A stretch of 64,000 nucleotides of DNA from Gemmatimonadaceae bacterium (GCA_040882285.1 JBBEBQ010000011.1:51833-115832); one strand, 5' to 3'; counted from the first letter of the stretch, positions 17,358-26,355 are shown. Made by a program: numbers and translations. The notes: a model not told the origin generated them from the sequence alone.

Positions 17358-18908
17358 TTGATCCCGACCGTGACCGACACGCACTCCCTGGAGCTCGAGC
17401 GCCGACGCTTCGACCAGATCCTCGACAGCCTCGACGCTGTGGTGTGGGAGTGGGACGCGCGCCTGGGGAAGCTCGATTACGTCAACAGCCGCGTCGAGTC
17501 GATGTTCGGCTTCCCGGCGGAGCGCTGGCGCGGCGACCCGAAGTTCTGGGAGAGCCGGATCCACCCGCACGACCGTGATCGCGTCGTGGCGGACTTCAAC
17601 CGCCTCGCCCGTGAGGGCGGGAGCCACCGGAGCGAGTACAGGATCGTCCACGCCGACGGGCGCAGCATCTGCGTCGAAGATAAGATCTCGGCCGAGACGG
17701 ACGAATCCGGCAGGGTCACCGTCCTCCGCGGCCTCACGACGGACATCACGGAGCAGCGCGCCGCCCGCGTCCAGCTCGAGGAGAGCGAGCAGCGATTCCG
17801 CCTCGTGGCGGATGCCGTGCTGGATGCCGTCATGATCCATGAAGCGGGCACGATCATGTACGCCAACAGGACCGCCCTCCACCTGCTCGGCTACGAGGAG
17901 GACGAGCTCGTCGGCAAGCCCGGCGAGATCGTCGTCGCGCTGGAAGACCGGGACAAGACCGCCCGACGAATCGCCAAGCCGAGGGACGAACCGCTGGAAG
18001 TAAAGCTGATGCGCAAGGACGGATCGACGTTTCCCGTCGAAGTCCACGGACGCACTGGCACGCTCGGCGGACGGACGGTACGCATCGTCGTAGCTCGGGA
18101 TCTCTCGATGGTCAACCGCGTGCGGATGACCGAGGCGGAGATAAAGGATCTCACCCAGGTGCTGCAGGAGAGCCAGGCCCAGCTCATCCACTCGCAGAAG
18201 CTGGAGGCGATCGGACGCGTCACGGGCGGCGTTGCCCACGACTTCAACAACCTGCTGACCGTCATCCTGTCGTACACGCAGATCCTGCTCACCGACATCG
18301 CCGACAGCGACCCCCGCCGGGAAGACGTGCAGGAGATACAGCGCGCTGCCGAGCGGGCAACGACGCTCACCCGCCAGCTCCTGGCGTTCAGCCGCAAGCA
18401 GCCCGTGCAGCCGCACCGTATGGACCTCACCGAGGTCGCGCACGACACGGAGAAGATGCTGCGGCGGCTGCTAGGCGACACGGTGGAGCTGCGGCTGGTG
18501 TCCTCGGCCGAGCAGCTGTATGTCCTGGCCGACGCGGGTCAGCTGGAGCAGATCCTGGTCAACCTCGCGGTCAATGCCGGCGACGCCATGCCCCAGGGTG
18601 GCGTTCTGACCATCTCGACGGAGGAGATGGAAGTGTCCGACGCCGAGTACGCCAGCCGGCACATGGGCGTCGACGTCCCGATCGGGGTCTACGCCGTGCT
18701 CAGCGTGAGCGACACCGGACACGGAATGACGGCGCAGACCAAGTCGCACATGTTCGAGCCGTTCTACACCACGAAGCCGAAGGGCAAAGGCACCGGCCTC
18801 GGGCTCGCGACCGTGTACGGCATCGTGAAGCAGGCGCAGGGCTATATCTGGGTGTACAGCAAGCTGGGGACGGGGACGACGTTCAAGATATACCTGCCAA
18901 GGGCATAA
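17358..18908 (+). CDS. PAS-domain sensor histidine kinase (soluble)
   Basis: There are two PAS/PAC units: about 15-130 (PAS_3 type, WESRIHPHDRD) and about 143-255. A coiled linker is followed by a HisKA domain with VTGGVAHDFNNLL, in which His294 is the phospho-acceptor. The HATPase domain follows, with N box VNLAVNAGDAM and G boxes SDTGHGM and GKGTGLGL. No membrane segment and no receiver domain are present, so it senses a cytoplasmic or diffusible signal and must pass phosphate to a separate regulator not seen nearby. The start is TTG 17358; GTG 17370 is an alternative. Its tail is followed by heptad repeats. Confidence 0.9.
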   Translation: MIPTVTDTHSLELERRRFDQILDSLDAVVWEWDARLGKLDYVNSRVESMFGFPAERWRGDPKFWESRIHPHDRDRVVADFNRLAREGGSHRSEYRIVHADGRSICVEDKISAETDESGRVTVLRGLTTDITEQRAARVQLEESEQRFRLVADAVLDAVMIHEAGTIMYANRTALHLLGYEEDELVGKPGEIVVALEDRDKTARRIAKPRDEPLEVKLMRKDGSTFPVEVHGRTGTLGGRTVRIVVARDLSMVNRVRMTEAEIKDLTQVLQESQAQLIHSQKLEAIGRVTGGVAHDFNNLLTVILSYTQILLTDIADSDPRREDVQEIQRAAERATTLTRQLLAFSRKQPVQPHRMDLTEVAHDTEKMLRRLLGDTVELRLVSSAEQLYVLADAGQLEQILVNLAVNAGDAMPQGGVLTISTEEMEVSDAEYASRHMGVDVPIGVYAVLSVSDTGHGMTAQTKSHMFEPFYTTKPKGKGTGLGLATVYGIVKQAQGYIWVYSKLGTGTTFKIYLPRA

Positions 18909-18910
18909 CT

Positions 18911-18945
18911 GGTGACTGGTGACTAGTGACTAGTGACTAGTAACT
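18911..18945. repeat. Heptad array A1, five units of (A/G)GTGACT
   Basis: Five tandem 7-base units (GGTGACT, GGTGACT, AGTGACT, AGTGACT, AGTAACT) start just after the kinase stop codon. An inverted copy follows at 18989-19011. The same unit recurs at 33643-33712, 14.7 kb away. Confidence 0.95.
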
Positions 18946-18988
18946 ACCAACCGCGCCCTCGCCGTTCCTCGCAAACAATCCCGCCCTT

Positions 18989-19011
18989 ACTAGTCACCAG
19001 TCACTAGTCAC
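18989..19011. repeat. Heptad array A2, inverted copy of A1
   Basis: Three units of the reverse complement (ACTAGTC, ACCAGTC, ACTAGTC) plus two bases can pair with A1 across a 43-base centre. The pair could form a long hairpin downstream of the kinase. Confidence 0.95.
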
Positions 19012-19018
19012 GCCGTTC

Positions 19019-19310
19019 TACCTGTATTTATGACGTTGATCTGCCTGTGCCGCGTGGTCGGGCAGCCGTGGCTCACCGCGTTCGACTGGCTCGGCTGCCG
19101 ACGGCGGCGAGCTGACAATTCTCCCGGCACCGGAGCCGCAGCCCGTACTCGCCGACGCGAGCAAGCTCGAGCAGGTGCTGGTGGACCTCGTGGTCAACGC
19201 CGGCGACGCCATGCCGCAGGAAGGAGTGCTCACCATCGCGACCGACGAATGGAGGTCGTGGACGCCGAATACGCGAGCCGGCACATGAGCGTGGACTTTC
19301 TCGACAATCG
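19019..19310. pseudogene. Scar: tldD 3'-end copy joined to a frameshifted histidine kinase fragment
   Basis: Positions about 19028-19090 repeat, nearly base for base, the last ~20 codons of the tldD gene at 20121 (on the - strand it reads QPSQSNAVSHGCPTTRHR). The sequence switches at about 19091, and the + strand then encodes a piece of a kinase ATP-binding domain: LEQVLVDLVVNAGDAMP, then LTIATDE. A one-base deletion near 19250 shifts the frame, after which MEVVDAEYASRHMSVDF continues. This matches the intact kinase at 17358 (VNLAVNAGDAMPQGG, EVSDAEYASRHMGVD) but is not identical to it. Neither piece can be functional. Confidence 0.85.
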
Positions 19311-19386
19311 ACGTACCCATCATCGGCGGTTGCATCCGAGGCGCTCGCGTGGCATAGTCCGACTGTCACCCACCATGGAGGACGAC

Positions 19387-19944
19387 ATGAGCAGGAGAAT
19401 CACCCGCCTCGCGGCCGTCGCAGTCTCGTTGGTCATCCTCGCGCCGGCGTGGCCGAGTGCCGGAGCGCAAACGAGGCCGCTCTCGGAGGCCGAGAAAATC
19501 GCGGATGCCATGCGGGCTGCACCGCCGCTAATCGCGCACGGCGCGACAATCATGGACTGGCCGGCGACGGCAGGCGGCGAGTTCCGTCTGCTGCGCGCAG
19601 GGACTAACGGTTGGACCTGCTATCCGAGCATGGCGGTAGAGAAAGCGATGTGCCTCGACCGGGAGGCAAACGCGTGGGCTGGCGCCTGGCTTAGCGGCGC
19701 GCAGCCGCAACTTTCCTCCCTCGGCTTCGGCTACATGTTGCTGGGCGACGCGGGCGCCAGTATCACGAACCCGGCGGCCGACCGTAGTGCCGCCGCGGAC
19801 TGGCACGTGAGCGGCCCGCACGTAATGATCTTCGTTCCCGACACCGCGCATCTCGCCGATCTTCCCACCGATCCGCACAGCGGCGGGCCGTGGGTCATGT
19901 GGGCGAGAACTCCTTACGCGCACATAATGCTGCCGGTGGACTGA
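19387..19944 (+). CDS. Exported protein of unknown function
   Basis: The protein has 185 residues. A clear signal peptide (MSRRITRLAAVAVSLVILAP) is cut near PSAGAQ. ATG 19387 is preferred to ATG 19375 because GGAGG at 19377-19381 then serves as SD. The mature part contains the phrases TIMDWPATAGGEFRLLRAG and GPHVMIFVPD, with two Cys (WTCYPSM, KAMCLD) that could form a disulfide. I do not recognise the family. It is a single gene with its own terminator; the upstream neighbour is the scar region. Confidence 0.8.
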   Translation: MSRRITRLAAVAVSLVILAPAWPSAGAQTRPLSEAEKIADAMRAAPPLIAHGATIMDWPATAGGEFRLLRAGTNGWTCYPSMAVEKAMCLDREANAWAGAWLSGAQPQLSSLGFGYMLLGDAGASITNPAADRSAAADWHVSGPHVMIFVPDTAHLADLPTDPHSGGPWVMWARTPYAHIMLPVD

Positions 19945-19950
19945 TCGGCC

Positions 19951-19972
19951 GCGGCGGTTCTGCCGCTTTTTT
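19951..19972 (+). terminator. Rho-independent terminator of the exported-protein gene
   Basis: A GCGGC/GCCGC stem with a 6-base loop is followed by six T (19967-19972), seven bases after the stop codon. Confidence 0.88.
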
Positions 19973-20030
19973 GCCGATAAGCGCTGCGCCCGCACGACCC
20001 ATCGAATGATGGTCTGGCGCGTGCGTGCGA

Positions 20031-20089
20031 GCGCTTCTGCGGCCGTAGCGGACGTGGAAGTTAGTCGCCCGCGCAGGCCGCAGAAGCGC
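20031..20089. repeat. Perfect 14-bp inverted repeat around a 31-base centre
   Basis: The arms 20031-20044 and 20076-20089 are exact reverse complements (GCGCTTCTGCGGCC). The centre holds GTAGCG and TTAGTCGC blocks that resemble the centres of the inverted repeats at 21751-21854 and 39592-39667. It lies between the terminator and the convergent tldD end. Confidence 0.9.
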
Positions 20090-20105
20090 GAGTAGCACGT
20101 CAGTT

Positions 20106-20124
20106 ATAACCGGTCACCGGTTAT
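20106..20124. repeat. 19-base palindrome at the tldD stop
   Basis: ATAACCGGT and ACCGGTTAT flank a single C. The right arm overlaps the TAA stop of the - strand tldD gene. It could act as a weak terminator or a protein-binding site. Confidence 0.7.
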
Positions 20125-21725
20125 CCAGCCCTTCCGGTGTTGATGACGTTGATCTGCCTGTGCCGCGTGGTCGGGCAGCCGTGGCTCACCGCGTTCGACT
20201 GGCTCGGCTGGCCCTTCCCGTCGTTGAACGTTCCGCCGAGCTGGTAGTCGCGCTTCCCGCCGATCATGTCCATCGCGTTCCAGAACTCCGGCGTGCGCAT
20301 CTGGTACGCGACGTCCTTGAGCATCCCCACGATCTTCCCGCCGCGGATCTCGTAGAACACCTGCCCGCCGAACTGCGCGTTGTACCGCTGCTGGTCGATC
20401 GAGTACGAGCCGCGCCCCTTGATCCCGATGCCGCGGTCGGTCGCGGCGACGATGTCGTCCCAGGTGATGTCCTGCTCCCCCGGCATGAGCGACACGTTCG
20501 GCATGCGCTGGAACTGCACGTCGGACCACGACTCGGCGAAGGAGCAGCCGTGTGAGCGTGTCTGCTGCCCGCTCTGCTTGTACCACCAGTCGAGCCACAT
20601 GGCCTGCTCGCGGGTGGTCTGGTAATCGTTGAAGATTCCGTTCTTCACGATCATGAAGTCGTCGGGCTTGACGCCCTCGTCGTCCCAGCCGCACTGCGCG
20701 AGCGAGCCCTCCTGCGAGCGGTCGCCCTGGACGTTCATGAAGTCCGGCCCGTAGCGGAACTTGCCTAGGAACTCTTGAGGCGGCGCGATGAAGCTCGTGC
20801 CGGCGTAGTTCGCCTCGTAGCCCATCGCCCGGTCGAGCTCCGTCGGATGTCCGATGGACTCGTGAATGGTGAGCGCGAGATGCGTGGGATGCAGCACGAG
20901 GTCGTACCGCCCCACCTCGACCGGCTTCGCGCTCAGCTTCTCGACCGCGTCGCTCGCCCACATCGGCGCGTTCTCCACGAGCTTGCCGTCGAGCACATGC
21001 TCGTAGCCGCGCCCCATCGGCTGAATCTCGGTGGACGCGCGCGTCTGAAAGTCCCCGTCCTTCACCGCGGTCACGTTCATGCTCGGCTGCGTCCGGATGA
21101 ACGTCTGCACGATGAAGCTGCCGTCGGTGGTCGCGAGGGTCTTCTCGTCCTTCACGAAATCCATTCCGGAGCTAGCGAACCTCGCGCCGGCCGCGAGGGC
21201 GGCCTCATTCGCGCTGATGAGCAGGGCGACCTTGTCGTCGATGGAGACCGTGAACGGGTCGATGCGGAAAGGACTGCTCCACTCGACATCGCCCACGGGA
21301 GTCACCGGAGCCAGGACATGCGGCCGGAGCTGCGCGGCCTTGTTCGCCCCGGCCTGCGCGACCGCTCTCCGCGCGACCGTCGCCACCTCATCCCGCGTGA
21401 GCCGGCTGCTCGCCGCGAAGCCCCACGCGCCGTCCACCAGCGCCCGCACGCCGAAGCCGAACGTCTCGCTCGACTGCAGCCCCTGCACCCTCCGCTCCCG
21501 CGTCGAGATCCCCTGGTCCTGCCGGCTCGAGATGCGCACGTCCGCGTACTGCGCGCCCGCGCCTCTCGCCGCGTCCAGCGCGACCATCGCCAGCTCGCGG
21601 AACAGCGGATCGCCCACGCTCGGCTTCGTCATGGGCGCGAGCCCGCGCGCGAACGGGTCACCTATGAGCGTGCCGCCGACCGCGACCGCGGAAACGGTCT
21701 TTACGAAATCTCTGCGTGATGTCAT
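20121..21725 (-). CDS. tldD: TldD/PmbA family metalloprotease, Tat-exported (paralogue 1)
   Basis: This is a 534-residue TldD-type zinc protease subunit. The N-terminus MTSRRDFVKTVSAVAVGG is a Tat signal (SRRDFVK). The zinc motif HESIGH lies at 288-293, and the conserved C-terminal NAVSHGCPTTRH is intact. TldD pairs with TldE (PmbA) to cut unfolded or modified peptides, and here pmbA is directly upstream. ATG 21725 was chosen at the Tat signal; the frame extends to 21749 without extra homology. It is very similar throughout to the tldD at 23248, indicating a duplication around pmbA. A long inverted repeat separates it from pmbA. Confidence 0.9.
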   Translation of the reverse strand: MTSRRDFVKTVSAVAVGGTLIGDPFARGLAPMTKPSVGDPLFRELAMVALDAARGAGAQYADVRISSRQDQGISTRERRVQGLQSSETFGFGVRALVDGAWGFAASSRLTRDEVATVARRAVAQAGANKAAQLRPHVLAPVTPVGDVEWSSPFRIDPFTVSIDDKVALLISANEAALAAGARFASSGMDFVKDEKTLATTDGSFIVQTFIRTQPSMNVTAVKDGDFQTRASTEIQPMGRGYEHVLDGKLVENAPMWASDAVEKLSAKPVEVGRYDLVLHPTHLALTIHESIGHPTELDRAMGYEANYAGTSFIAPPQEFLGKFRYGPDFMNVQGDRSQEGSLAQCGWDDEGVKPDDFMIVKNGIFNDYQTTREQAMWLDWWYKQSGQQTRSHGCSFAESWSDVQFQRMPNVSLMPGEQDITWDDIVAATDRGIGIKGRGSYSIDQQRYNAQFGGQVFYEIRGGKIVGMLKDVAYQMRTPEFWNAMDMIGGKRDYQLGGTFNDGKGQPSQSNAVSHGCPTTRHRQINVINTGRAG

Positions 21726-21750
21726 GGCATGATCCGTTTGATGTTCCAAC

Positions 21751-21854
21751 AGGCCGGTACTACGACGCCCGGTGTCTCATGCAGGCGCGTCTTAGCGAGC
21801 GCAGTTTGCTCGCGTAGCGCCGAAATGAGATACCGGGCGTCGTAGCACCGGCCT
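21751..21854. repeat. 30-bp imperfect inverted repeat between pmbA and tldD paralogue 1
   Basis: Arms 21751-21780 and 21825-21854 match as reverse complements with two mismatches. The 44-base centre includes TTAGCG and CGCGTAG blocks. It sits wholly between two same-strand genes, so the RNA would fold into a long hairpin that could terminate, stabilise or process the operon mRNA. Confidence 0.93.
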
Positions 21855-21880
21855 ATTACCGCCCTCGAAACCTTTACTGA

Positions 21881-23251
21881 CTACACCGCGTCGCTGAGGC
21901 TCGTGAAGTTGAAGTCGCGCGCCTTGATCGGCGGCACGATCACCACTCCCCCGCCCTGGCCGCTCTCGCTCGAGTTGACGCGCATCGGCGTGCCCATCGC
22001 CTCGATGTTGTTGAGCATGAAGACCGGGGACTCGTTCCAGCGGAAGTTCTTGATCGCCCGGGTGATCCGGCCGTTCTCGACGAGGAACGTCCCGTCGCGC
22101 GTGAGACCCGTGAACAGGATCGTCCTGGGGTCCACGCCGCGGATGTACCACAGCCGCGTGACGAGAATTCCGCGCTGCGTGCTCGCGATCATCTCCTCGA
22201 TGGACGAGTTGCCTCCGCTCATGCGCAGAACTCCGGAGCTCGCCGTGGGGCTCACTCCCTGCTTCTGCGCCCAGAACCTGTCGTAGTTGAGGTTCCGCAC
22301 GACGCCGTTCTCGACCCACACGATACGCTCCGTCGGAAGTCCCTCACCCGTGAACAGACCTCCGCGTCCAGCCGGGTCCATCGGGTCGGACACGATTGTC
22401 ACGCGCTCGTCCACCACCTTCATGCCGTTCTTGTTGCCGCCGCCCGGCTTCGAGAAGAACGATCTCCCCTCATCGGCGCTGCGCGCGTTCAGGGAGAACG
22501 CCATGAGCTGCACGAGGTTGGCAACCGCCGTCGGCTCGAGGATCACGGTGTAACGGCCCGGCTCGACCGCTACCGGATTGCGCGATCGCACGGCCTTGTC
22601 AATCGCGCGCCTACCGAGAGTCGCCGCGTCGAGGTCATTCCATTCGTCGTGCGCGCTGCCTGCCCAGCCGGAGCCGGTGCCGTCCGGCGTCCGGACCGTC
22701 GTCGACATCGCGGCGGACGAGCCGCGGTTGTACGCGAACAGCCCCTTGTTGTTGGCGATGGCGAAGGATCCGACGTTCGACTGCATGTATCCGGTGGATA
22801 TCAATCCCGCCGCGCGGGCGGGCTCGGACACCGCCAGGACCGCGGCCGCGCGCTGCGCCGGCGTCGGCGTCTCCGTCTGCGACGGCTCCGGCCGCGTGCC
22901 ATAAGTCTGCGGTCCCAGCTCGGGCATCAGCTCCGGATCTTCGGGCGCGAGACGCGCGAGCGCCTCGGACCGCGCCACCACCGCCGCCAGCGACGCGTCG
23001 TCGAGCTTGTTGGTATTCGCGTTCGCAACTCGCTTGCCGAAGACGCTGCGCACCGTGATCTCGGCGTCGTAGTTGTCGCCGGACGTGGACACCTGGTTCT
23101 CGGCGAAGCGCGTGTTGGCCCGCGCGCCGCTGCTGACTATTACTCGCGTCTCGTCGGCCTTTGCCGCCGCCAGCGCGCGCCGCGCAATGGCTTCCGACTC
23201 TTCGCGGGTGAGAAAGCCCGCGGGGGCGTACAGTGATCTGGGCTTGCTCAC
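21881..23251 (-). CDS. pmbA: TldE/PmbA-like metalloprotease subunit
   Basis: The 456-residue protein has the TldE/PmbA fold: an N-terminal domain with GARANTRFAENQ and a C-terminal domain with the repeated strand motifs GLTRDGTFLVENGRI and SPVFMLNNIEAMG. It lacks the HExxxH zinc motif that its TldD partners carry, as is normal for TldE. No signal peptide is visible, unlike the two TldD neighbours, which raises the question of where the complex assembles. ATG 23251 overlaps the stop of the upstream tldD (23248) by 4 bases, so the two are translationally coupled. Confidence 0.88.
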   Translation of the reverse strand: MSKPRSLYAPAGFLTREESEAIARRALAAAKADETRVIVSSGARANTRFAENQVSTSGDNYDAEITVRSVFGKRVANANTNKLDDASLAAVVARSEALARLAPEDPELMPELGPQTYGTRPEPSQTETPTPAQRAAAVLAVSEPARAAGLISTGYMQSNVGSFAIANNKGLFAYNRGSSAAMSTTVRTPDGTGSGWAGSAHDEWNDLDAATLGRRAIDKAVRSRNPVAVEPGRYTVILEPTAVANLVQLMAFSLNARSADEGRSFFSKPGGGNKNGMKVVDERVTIVSDPMDPAGRGGLFTGEGLPTERIVWVENGVVRNLNYDRFWAQKQGVSPTASSGVLRMSGGNSSIEEMIASTQRGILVTRLWYIRGVDPRTILFTGLTRDGTFLVENGRITRAIKNFRWNESPVFMLNNIEAMGTPMRVNSSESGQGGGVVIVPPIKARDFNFTSLSDAV

Positions 23252-24879
23252 GCGGTCCTCCCGGTATTGATGACGTTGATTTGCTTGTGGCGGGTCGGCG
23301 GACAGCCGTGACTCACCGCGTTCGACTGGCTCGGCTGACCCTTACCGTCGTTGAATGCGCCGCCGAGGATGTACGAGCTCTTCCCGCCGATCATGTCCAT
23401 CGCGTTCCAGAACTCCGGCGTCCGCATCTGATACGCGACGTCCTTGAGCATGCCGACGATCTTCCCGCCGCGCACCTCGTAGAACACCTGCCCGCCGAAC
23501 TGCGCGTTGTACCGCTGCTGGTCGATCGAGAAGGAGCCGTCGCCGACGATCGCGATGCCACGATCCGTCGCCGCGATGATGTCCTCGTACGAGATGTCCT
23601 GCTCGCCGGGGAGCAGCGACACGTTGGGCATACGCTGGAACTGCACGTCCGCCCACGACTGCGAGTACGAGCAGCCGTGCGACCGCGTGGGCTGCCCGTT
23701 CTGCTTGTACCACCAGTCCAGCCACATCGCCTGCTCGCGCGTGGTCTGGTAATCGTTGAAGATTCCGTTCTTGATGATCATGAAGTCTTCCGGCTTCACG
23801 CCCTCGTCGTCCCAGCCGACCTGCGCGAGCGAGCCTTCCTGCGAGCGGTCGCCCTGCACGTTCATGAACTCCGGCCCGTACTTGAACTTGCCGAGGAAAT
23901 CCTCCGGCGGCGCGATGAAGCTCGTGCCGGCGTAGTTCGCCTCGTAGCCCATCGCGCGGTCCAGCTCCGTCGGATGGCCGATCGACTCGTGGATCGTGAG
24001 CCAGAGGTGCGTGGGATGCAGGATCAGGTCGTAGCGGCCGACCTCGACCGGCTTCGCGCTCAGCTTCTGCACCGCCTCCTCCGCCCACTTCGGCGCGTTA
24101 TCCACCAGCTTCGCGTCGAGCACGTGCTCGTAGCCCTTGCCGTGCGGCTGCACCTCGGTCGAGCTGCGGGACTGGAAGTCGCCGCGCGACTGGTCCACCG
24201 CCGTCACGTTCATCCCGGGCTGCGAGCGGATGATCGTCTGGACGATGAAGCTTCCGTCCGTAGTCGCGAGCGTCTTCTCCTCCTTCATGAAGAACATGTT
24301 GGAGGTCACGAAGCGCGCGCCCTGCACCTGCATCGCCGCCGCGTTGGCGGTGAGCAGCAGCTGCGCCTTGTCCTCGATCGGAACCGTGAACGGATCGATC
24401 CGCGCGGGGCTCTTCCATTCCACGTCTCCCACCGATGTCACCGGCGCGAGCACGTGCGGCTTGAGCTGCGCCACGCGGTTAGCCCGCGCCTGCGCGACGG
24501 CCTGCCGCGCCGTGGCCGCGACGTCGTCCCGGGTCAGGCGGCTGCTCGCCGCGAAGCCCCAGGCGCCGTTCACCAGCGCGCGAATGCCGAAGCCGAAAGT
24601 CTCGCTCGACTGCATTCCCTGGACGCGCCGCTCGCGCGTGAAGATGCCCTGGTCGTTGCGGTTCGAGATGCGGATGTCGGCGTACTCGGCGCCGGCTCCC
24701 CTCGCCGCCTCCAGTCCGACCATCGCCAGCTCGCGGAACAGCGGATCGCCCACGCTCGGGGTGGCTGTCTGCGTGATTCCGGCGAACAGCTTCTCGGGGT
24801 CGAACCCCTTGCCGATCGCCCCGTTCGCGACGGCAACGGCGGACATCGCCTTGAGAAAGTCCCTGCGTTTTTGAGTCAC
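23248..24879 (-). CDS. tldD: TldD/PmbA family metalloprotease, Tat-exported (paralogue 2)
   Basis: The 543-residue protein is the first gene of the tldD-pmbA-tldD unit. Tat signal MTQKRRDFLKAMSAVAVANG, zinc motif HESIGH at 297-302 and C-terminal NAVSHGCPPTRHKQINV are all intact. GTG 24879 has an SD (AGGAGA, 24889-24894 on the complement) about 9 bases upstream. The high similarity to the protein at 20121 holds across the whole length, including identical runs such as RSQEGSLAQ, so the duplication is probably fairly recent or kept under selection. Confidence 0.9.
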   Translation of the reverse strand: MTQKRRDFLKAMSAVAVANGAIGKGFDPEKLFAGITQTATPSVGDPLFRELAMVGLEAARGAGAEYADIRISNRNDQGIFTRERRVQGMQSSETFGFGIRALVNGAWGFAASSRLTRDDVAATARQAVAQARANRVAQLKPHVLAPVTSVGDVEWKSPARIDPFTVPIEDKAQLLLTANAAAMQVQGARFVTSNMFFMKEEKTLATTDGSFIVQTIIRSQPGMNVTAVDQSRGDFQSRSSTEVQPHGKGYEHVLDAKLVDNAPKWAEEAVQKLSAKPVEVGRYDLILHPTHLWLTIHESIGHPTELDRAMGYEANYAGTSFIAPPEDFLGKFKYGPEFMNVQGDRSQEGSLAQVGWDDEGVKPEDFMIIKNGIFNDYQTTREQAMWLDWWYKQNGQPTRSHGCSYSQSWADVQFQRMPNVSLLPGEQDISYEDIIAATDRGIAIVGDGSFSIDQQRYNAQFGGQVFYEVRGGKIVGMLKDVAYQMRTPEFWNAMDMIGGKSSYILGGAFNDGKGQPSQSNAVSHGCPPTRHKQINVINTGRTA

Positions 24880-24930
24880 AAGCCGTGTTCTCCTGAGAAA
24901 GACGCTGCGTGAAGCTCCATCAAAGCAAAG

Positions 24931-26187
24931 TCAGAGGTAGCTCAGCCACCAGTCCCTGCGGCGCGCCTTCACGCCGGCGTACCAGCGGCAGAGCGGGTAG
25001 AGGAGGAGTGTGCCCGCGATCCATGCCAGGTATGTGACACCGAGACCGAAGCCGAAGTTCGCCGGCGGCGGACCGAAGCCGGGCGGGCCGGGAACCGGCC
25101 TCCCCGCGGCGACGTGCAGCCCGATTCCAATCAGATGGGCCGTGTACCACTGCAATATGTAGAAGAACAGCGGCACGCGGCCGAAGGTTATCAGCGCGCG
25201 GCCGAGCGCAGTGCGAATGGGGCGCTCGAACCACCAGAGCGCGAGCATCGCCGGTCCCAGCGTCATGAGCAGGAACAGCAGCGACGGCGGGTACTTCGTG
25301 ACGTTCAGGAATGAGAGTGCGGTGAAGACGGCCGACTTCTGCTCCGACCAGCGCGAAGGATCGCCATAAAAGTTCAACGCGCGAAGCGCTATGAACGCTG
25401 CGGTGAGCCAGAGACCCAGACGCAGGAGGATGCCCCTCCGCCGGTCCGGGTCGATGTCGTACAGCGCTCCGAGCGCATAGCCAGCAGCCATCACACCGAC
25501 CCAGGGGATCAGCGGATACACGACGTAAACGATCGGCGACGGAAAGCCGGCCACCGGAAAAGCGCCCTGCTGATGCAGCACCATCCACAGCTTCGAGGCC
25601 GCGTCGGGGACGGGCGAAGCAGGGCCCTGCCACTGCGCGACCTGAAACGGGTCGAGCAGGTTGTGCAGCAGCATCATCGCGACGCCGAATCCACCCACGA
25701 CCCTGAGCGGCAGGTGGATCAACCCGGCCAGCACGATCATCGACCAGCCCAGCACCCAGATCACCTGCGCCACGCCCAGGAAGGTGTAATCGACGTTGAA
25801 GAAGACGCCGAAGCGGACGACGGTGAACTCGAGCAGGATCAGCCAGAGCCCGCGTGTCCAGAGAAACTTCGAGAGCTGCGCCCTGGTCTTGCCGCGCGAG
25901 AGCTGGAGGTAGGCCCCGGTGCCGGCGAGAAACACGAATGCCGGCGCGCAGAAGTGCGTGATCCAGCGGGTGAAGAACAGCGCCGTGCTCGTTCGCGTGA
26001 GGTCGGAGGGATCGAACTGCTGCGCTCCCCAGTGCGTGAAGTCGCGAGTGTGGTCCAGCAGCATGATGACCATCACGATGCCGCGAAGCAGGTCCACCGG
26101 GTCGACGCGCGACTTCGGGGCCACGGCATGGAGATACGGCTCTCCGGGAATCCTGCCCGTGGTCGGGTCAACGGTCGAAGTTGGCAT
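24931..26187 (-). CDS. DUF1624/YeiB-like multi-pass acyltransferase
   Basis: The 418-residue protein has about ten membrane segments. The opening [25 protein letters not shown] is the signature of the heparan-alpha-glucosaminide N-acetyltransferase-like/DUF1624 family, with the likely active His in [26 protein letters not shown] near the C-terminus is also typical. Such proteins move acyl groups onto sugars or other acceptors across the membrane; the substrate here is unknown. ATG 26187 was chosen; the frame continues to 26352, but that extension only translates an inverted repeat. It is separated from tldD by 51 bases and may follow its own promoter. Confidence 0.8.
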   Translation of the reverse strand: MPTSTVDPTTGRIPGEPYLHAVAPKSRVDPVDLLRGIVMVIMLLDHTRDFTHWGAQQFDPSDLTRTSTALFFTRWITHFCAPAFVFLAGTGAYLQLSRGKTRAQLSKFLWTRGLWLILLEFTVVRFGVFFNVDYTFLGVAQVIWVLGWSMIVLAGLIHLPLRVVGGFGVAMMLLHNLLDPFQVAQWQGPASPVPDAASKLWMVLHQQGAFPVAGFPSPIVYVVYPLIPWVGVMAAGYALGALYDIDPDRRRGILLRLGLWLTAAFIALRALNFYGDPSRWSEQKSAVFTALSFLNVTKYPPSLLFLLMTLGPAMLALWWFERPIRTALGRALITFGRVPLFFYILQWYTAHLIGIGLHVAAGRPVPGPPGFGPPPANFGFGLGVTYLAWIAGTLLLYPLCRWYAGVKARRRDWWLSYL

Positions 26188-26237
26188 GGGCGGCAGAAGA
26201 TAGCCCCAGATCAGCGACCGGGATAAGACTGCGGGGC

Positions 26238-26355
26238 GCGTTGTGAGTTTACCGTTTATCTGTGTGTGCGTTAGGACGTGAACGGCGGGGGGCCGAGCAG
26301 TTCCCACCGCCTCCACGTCCTCACGCACAACGGTTTTACGGTAAACGCACAACGC
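26238..26355. repeat. Long imperfect inverted repeat, ~43-bp arms, between acyltransferase and M20 peptidase genes
   Basis: Arm 26238-26280 (starting GCGTTGTGAGTTTACCG) and the reverse complement of 26313-26355 (starting GCGTTGTGCGTTTACCG) agree at most positions. They enclose a 32-base GC-rich centre. It lies in the divergent space upstream of both genes, so it may affect both leaders. Confidence 0.88.

Noticed and set aside
20031..20089. Integron attC site
   Set aside because: The hairpin lacks the GTTRRRY and RYYYAAC core sites, and no integrase is present.
26188..26352. N-terminal extension of the acyltransferase
   Set aside because: The extra residues only translate one arm of an inverted repeat and have no family match.
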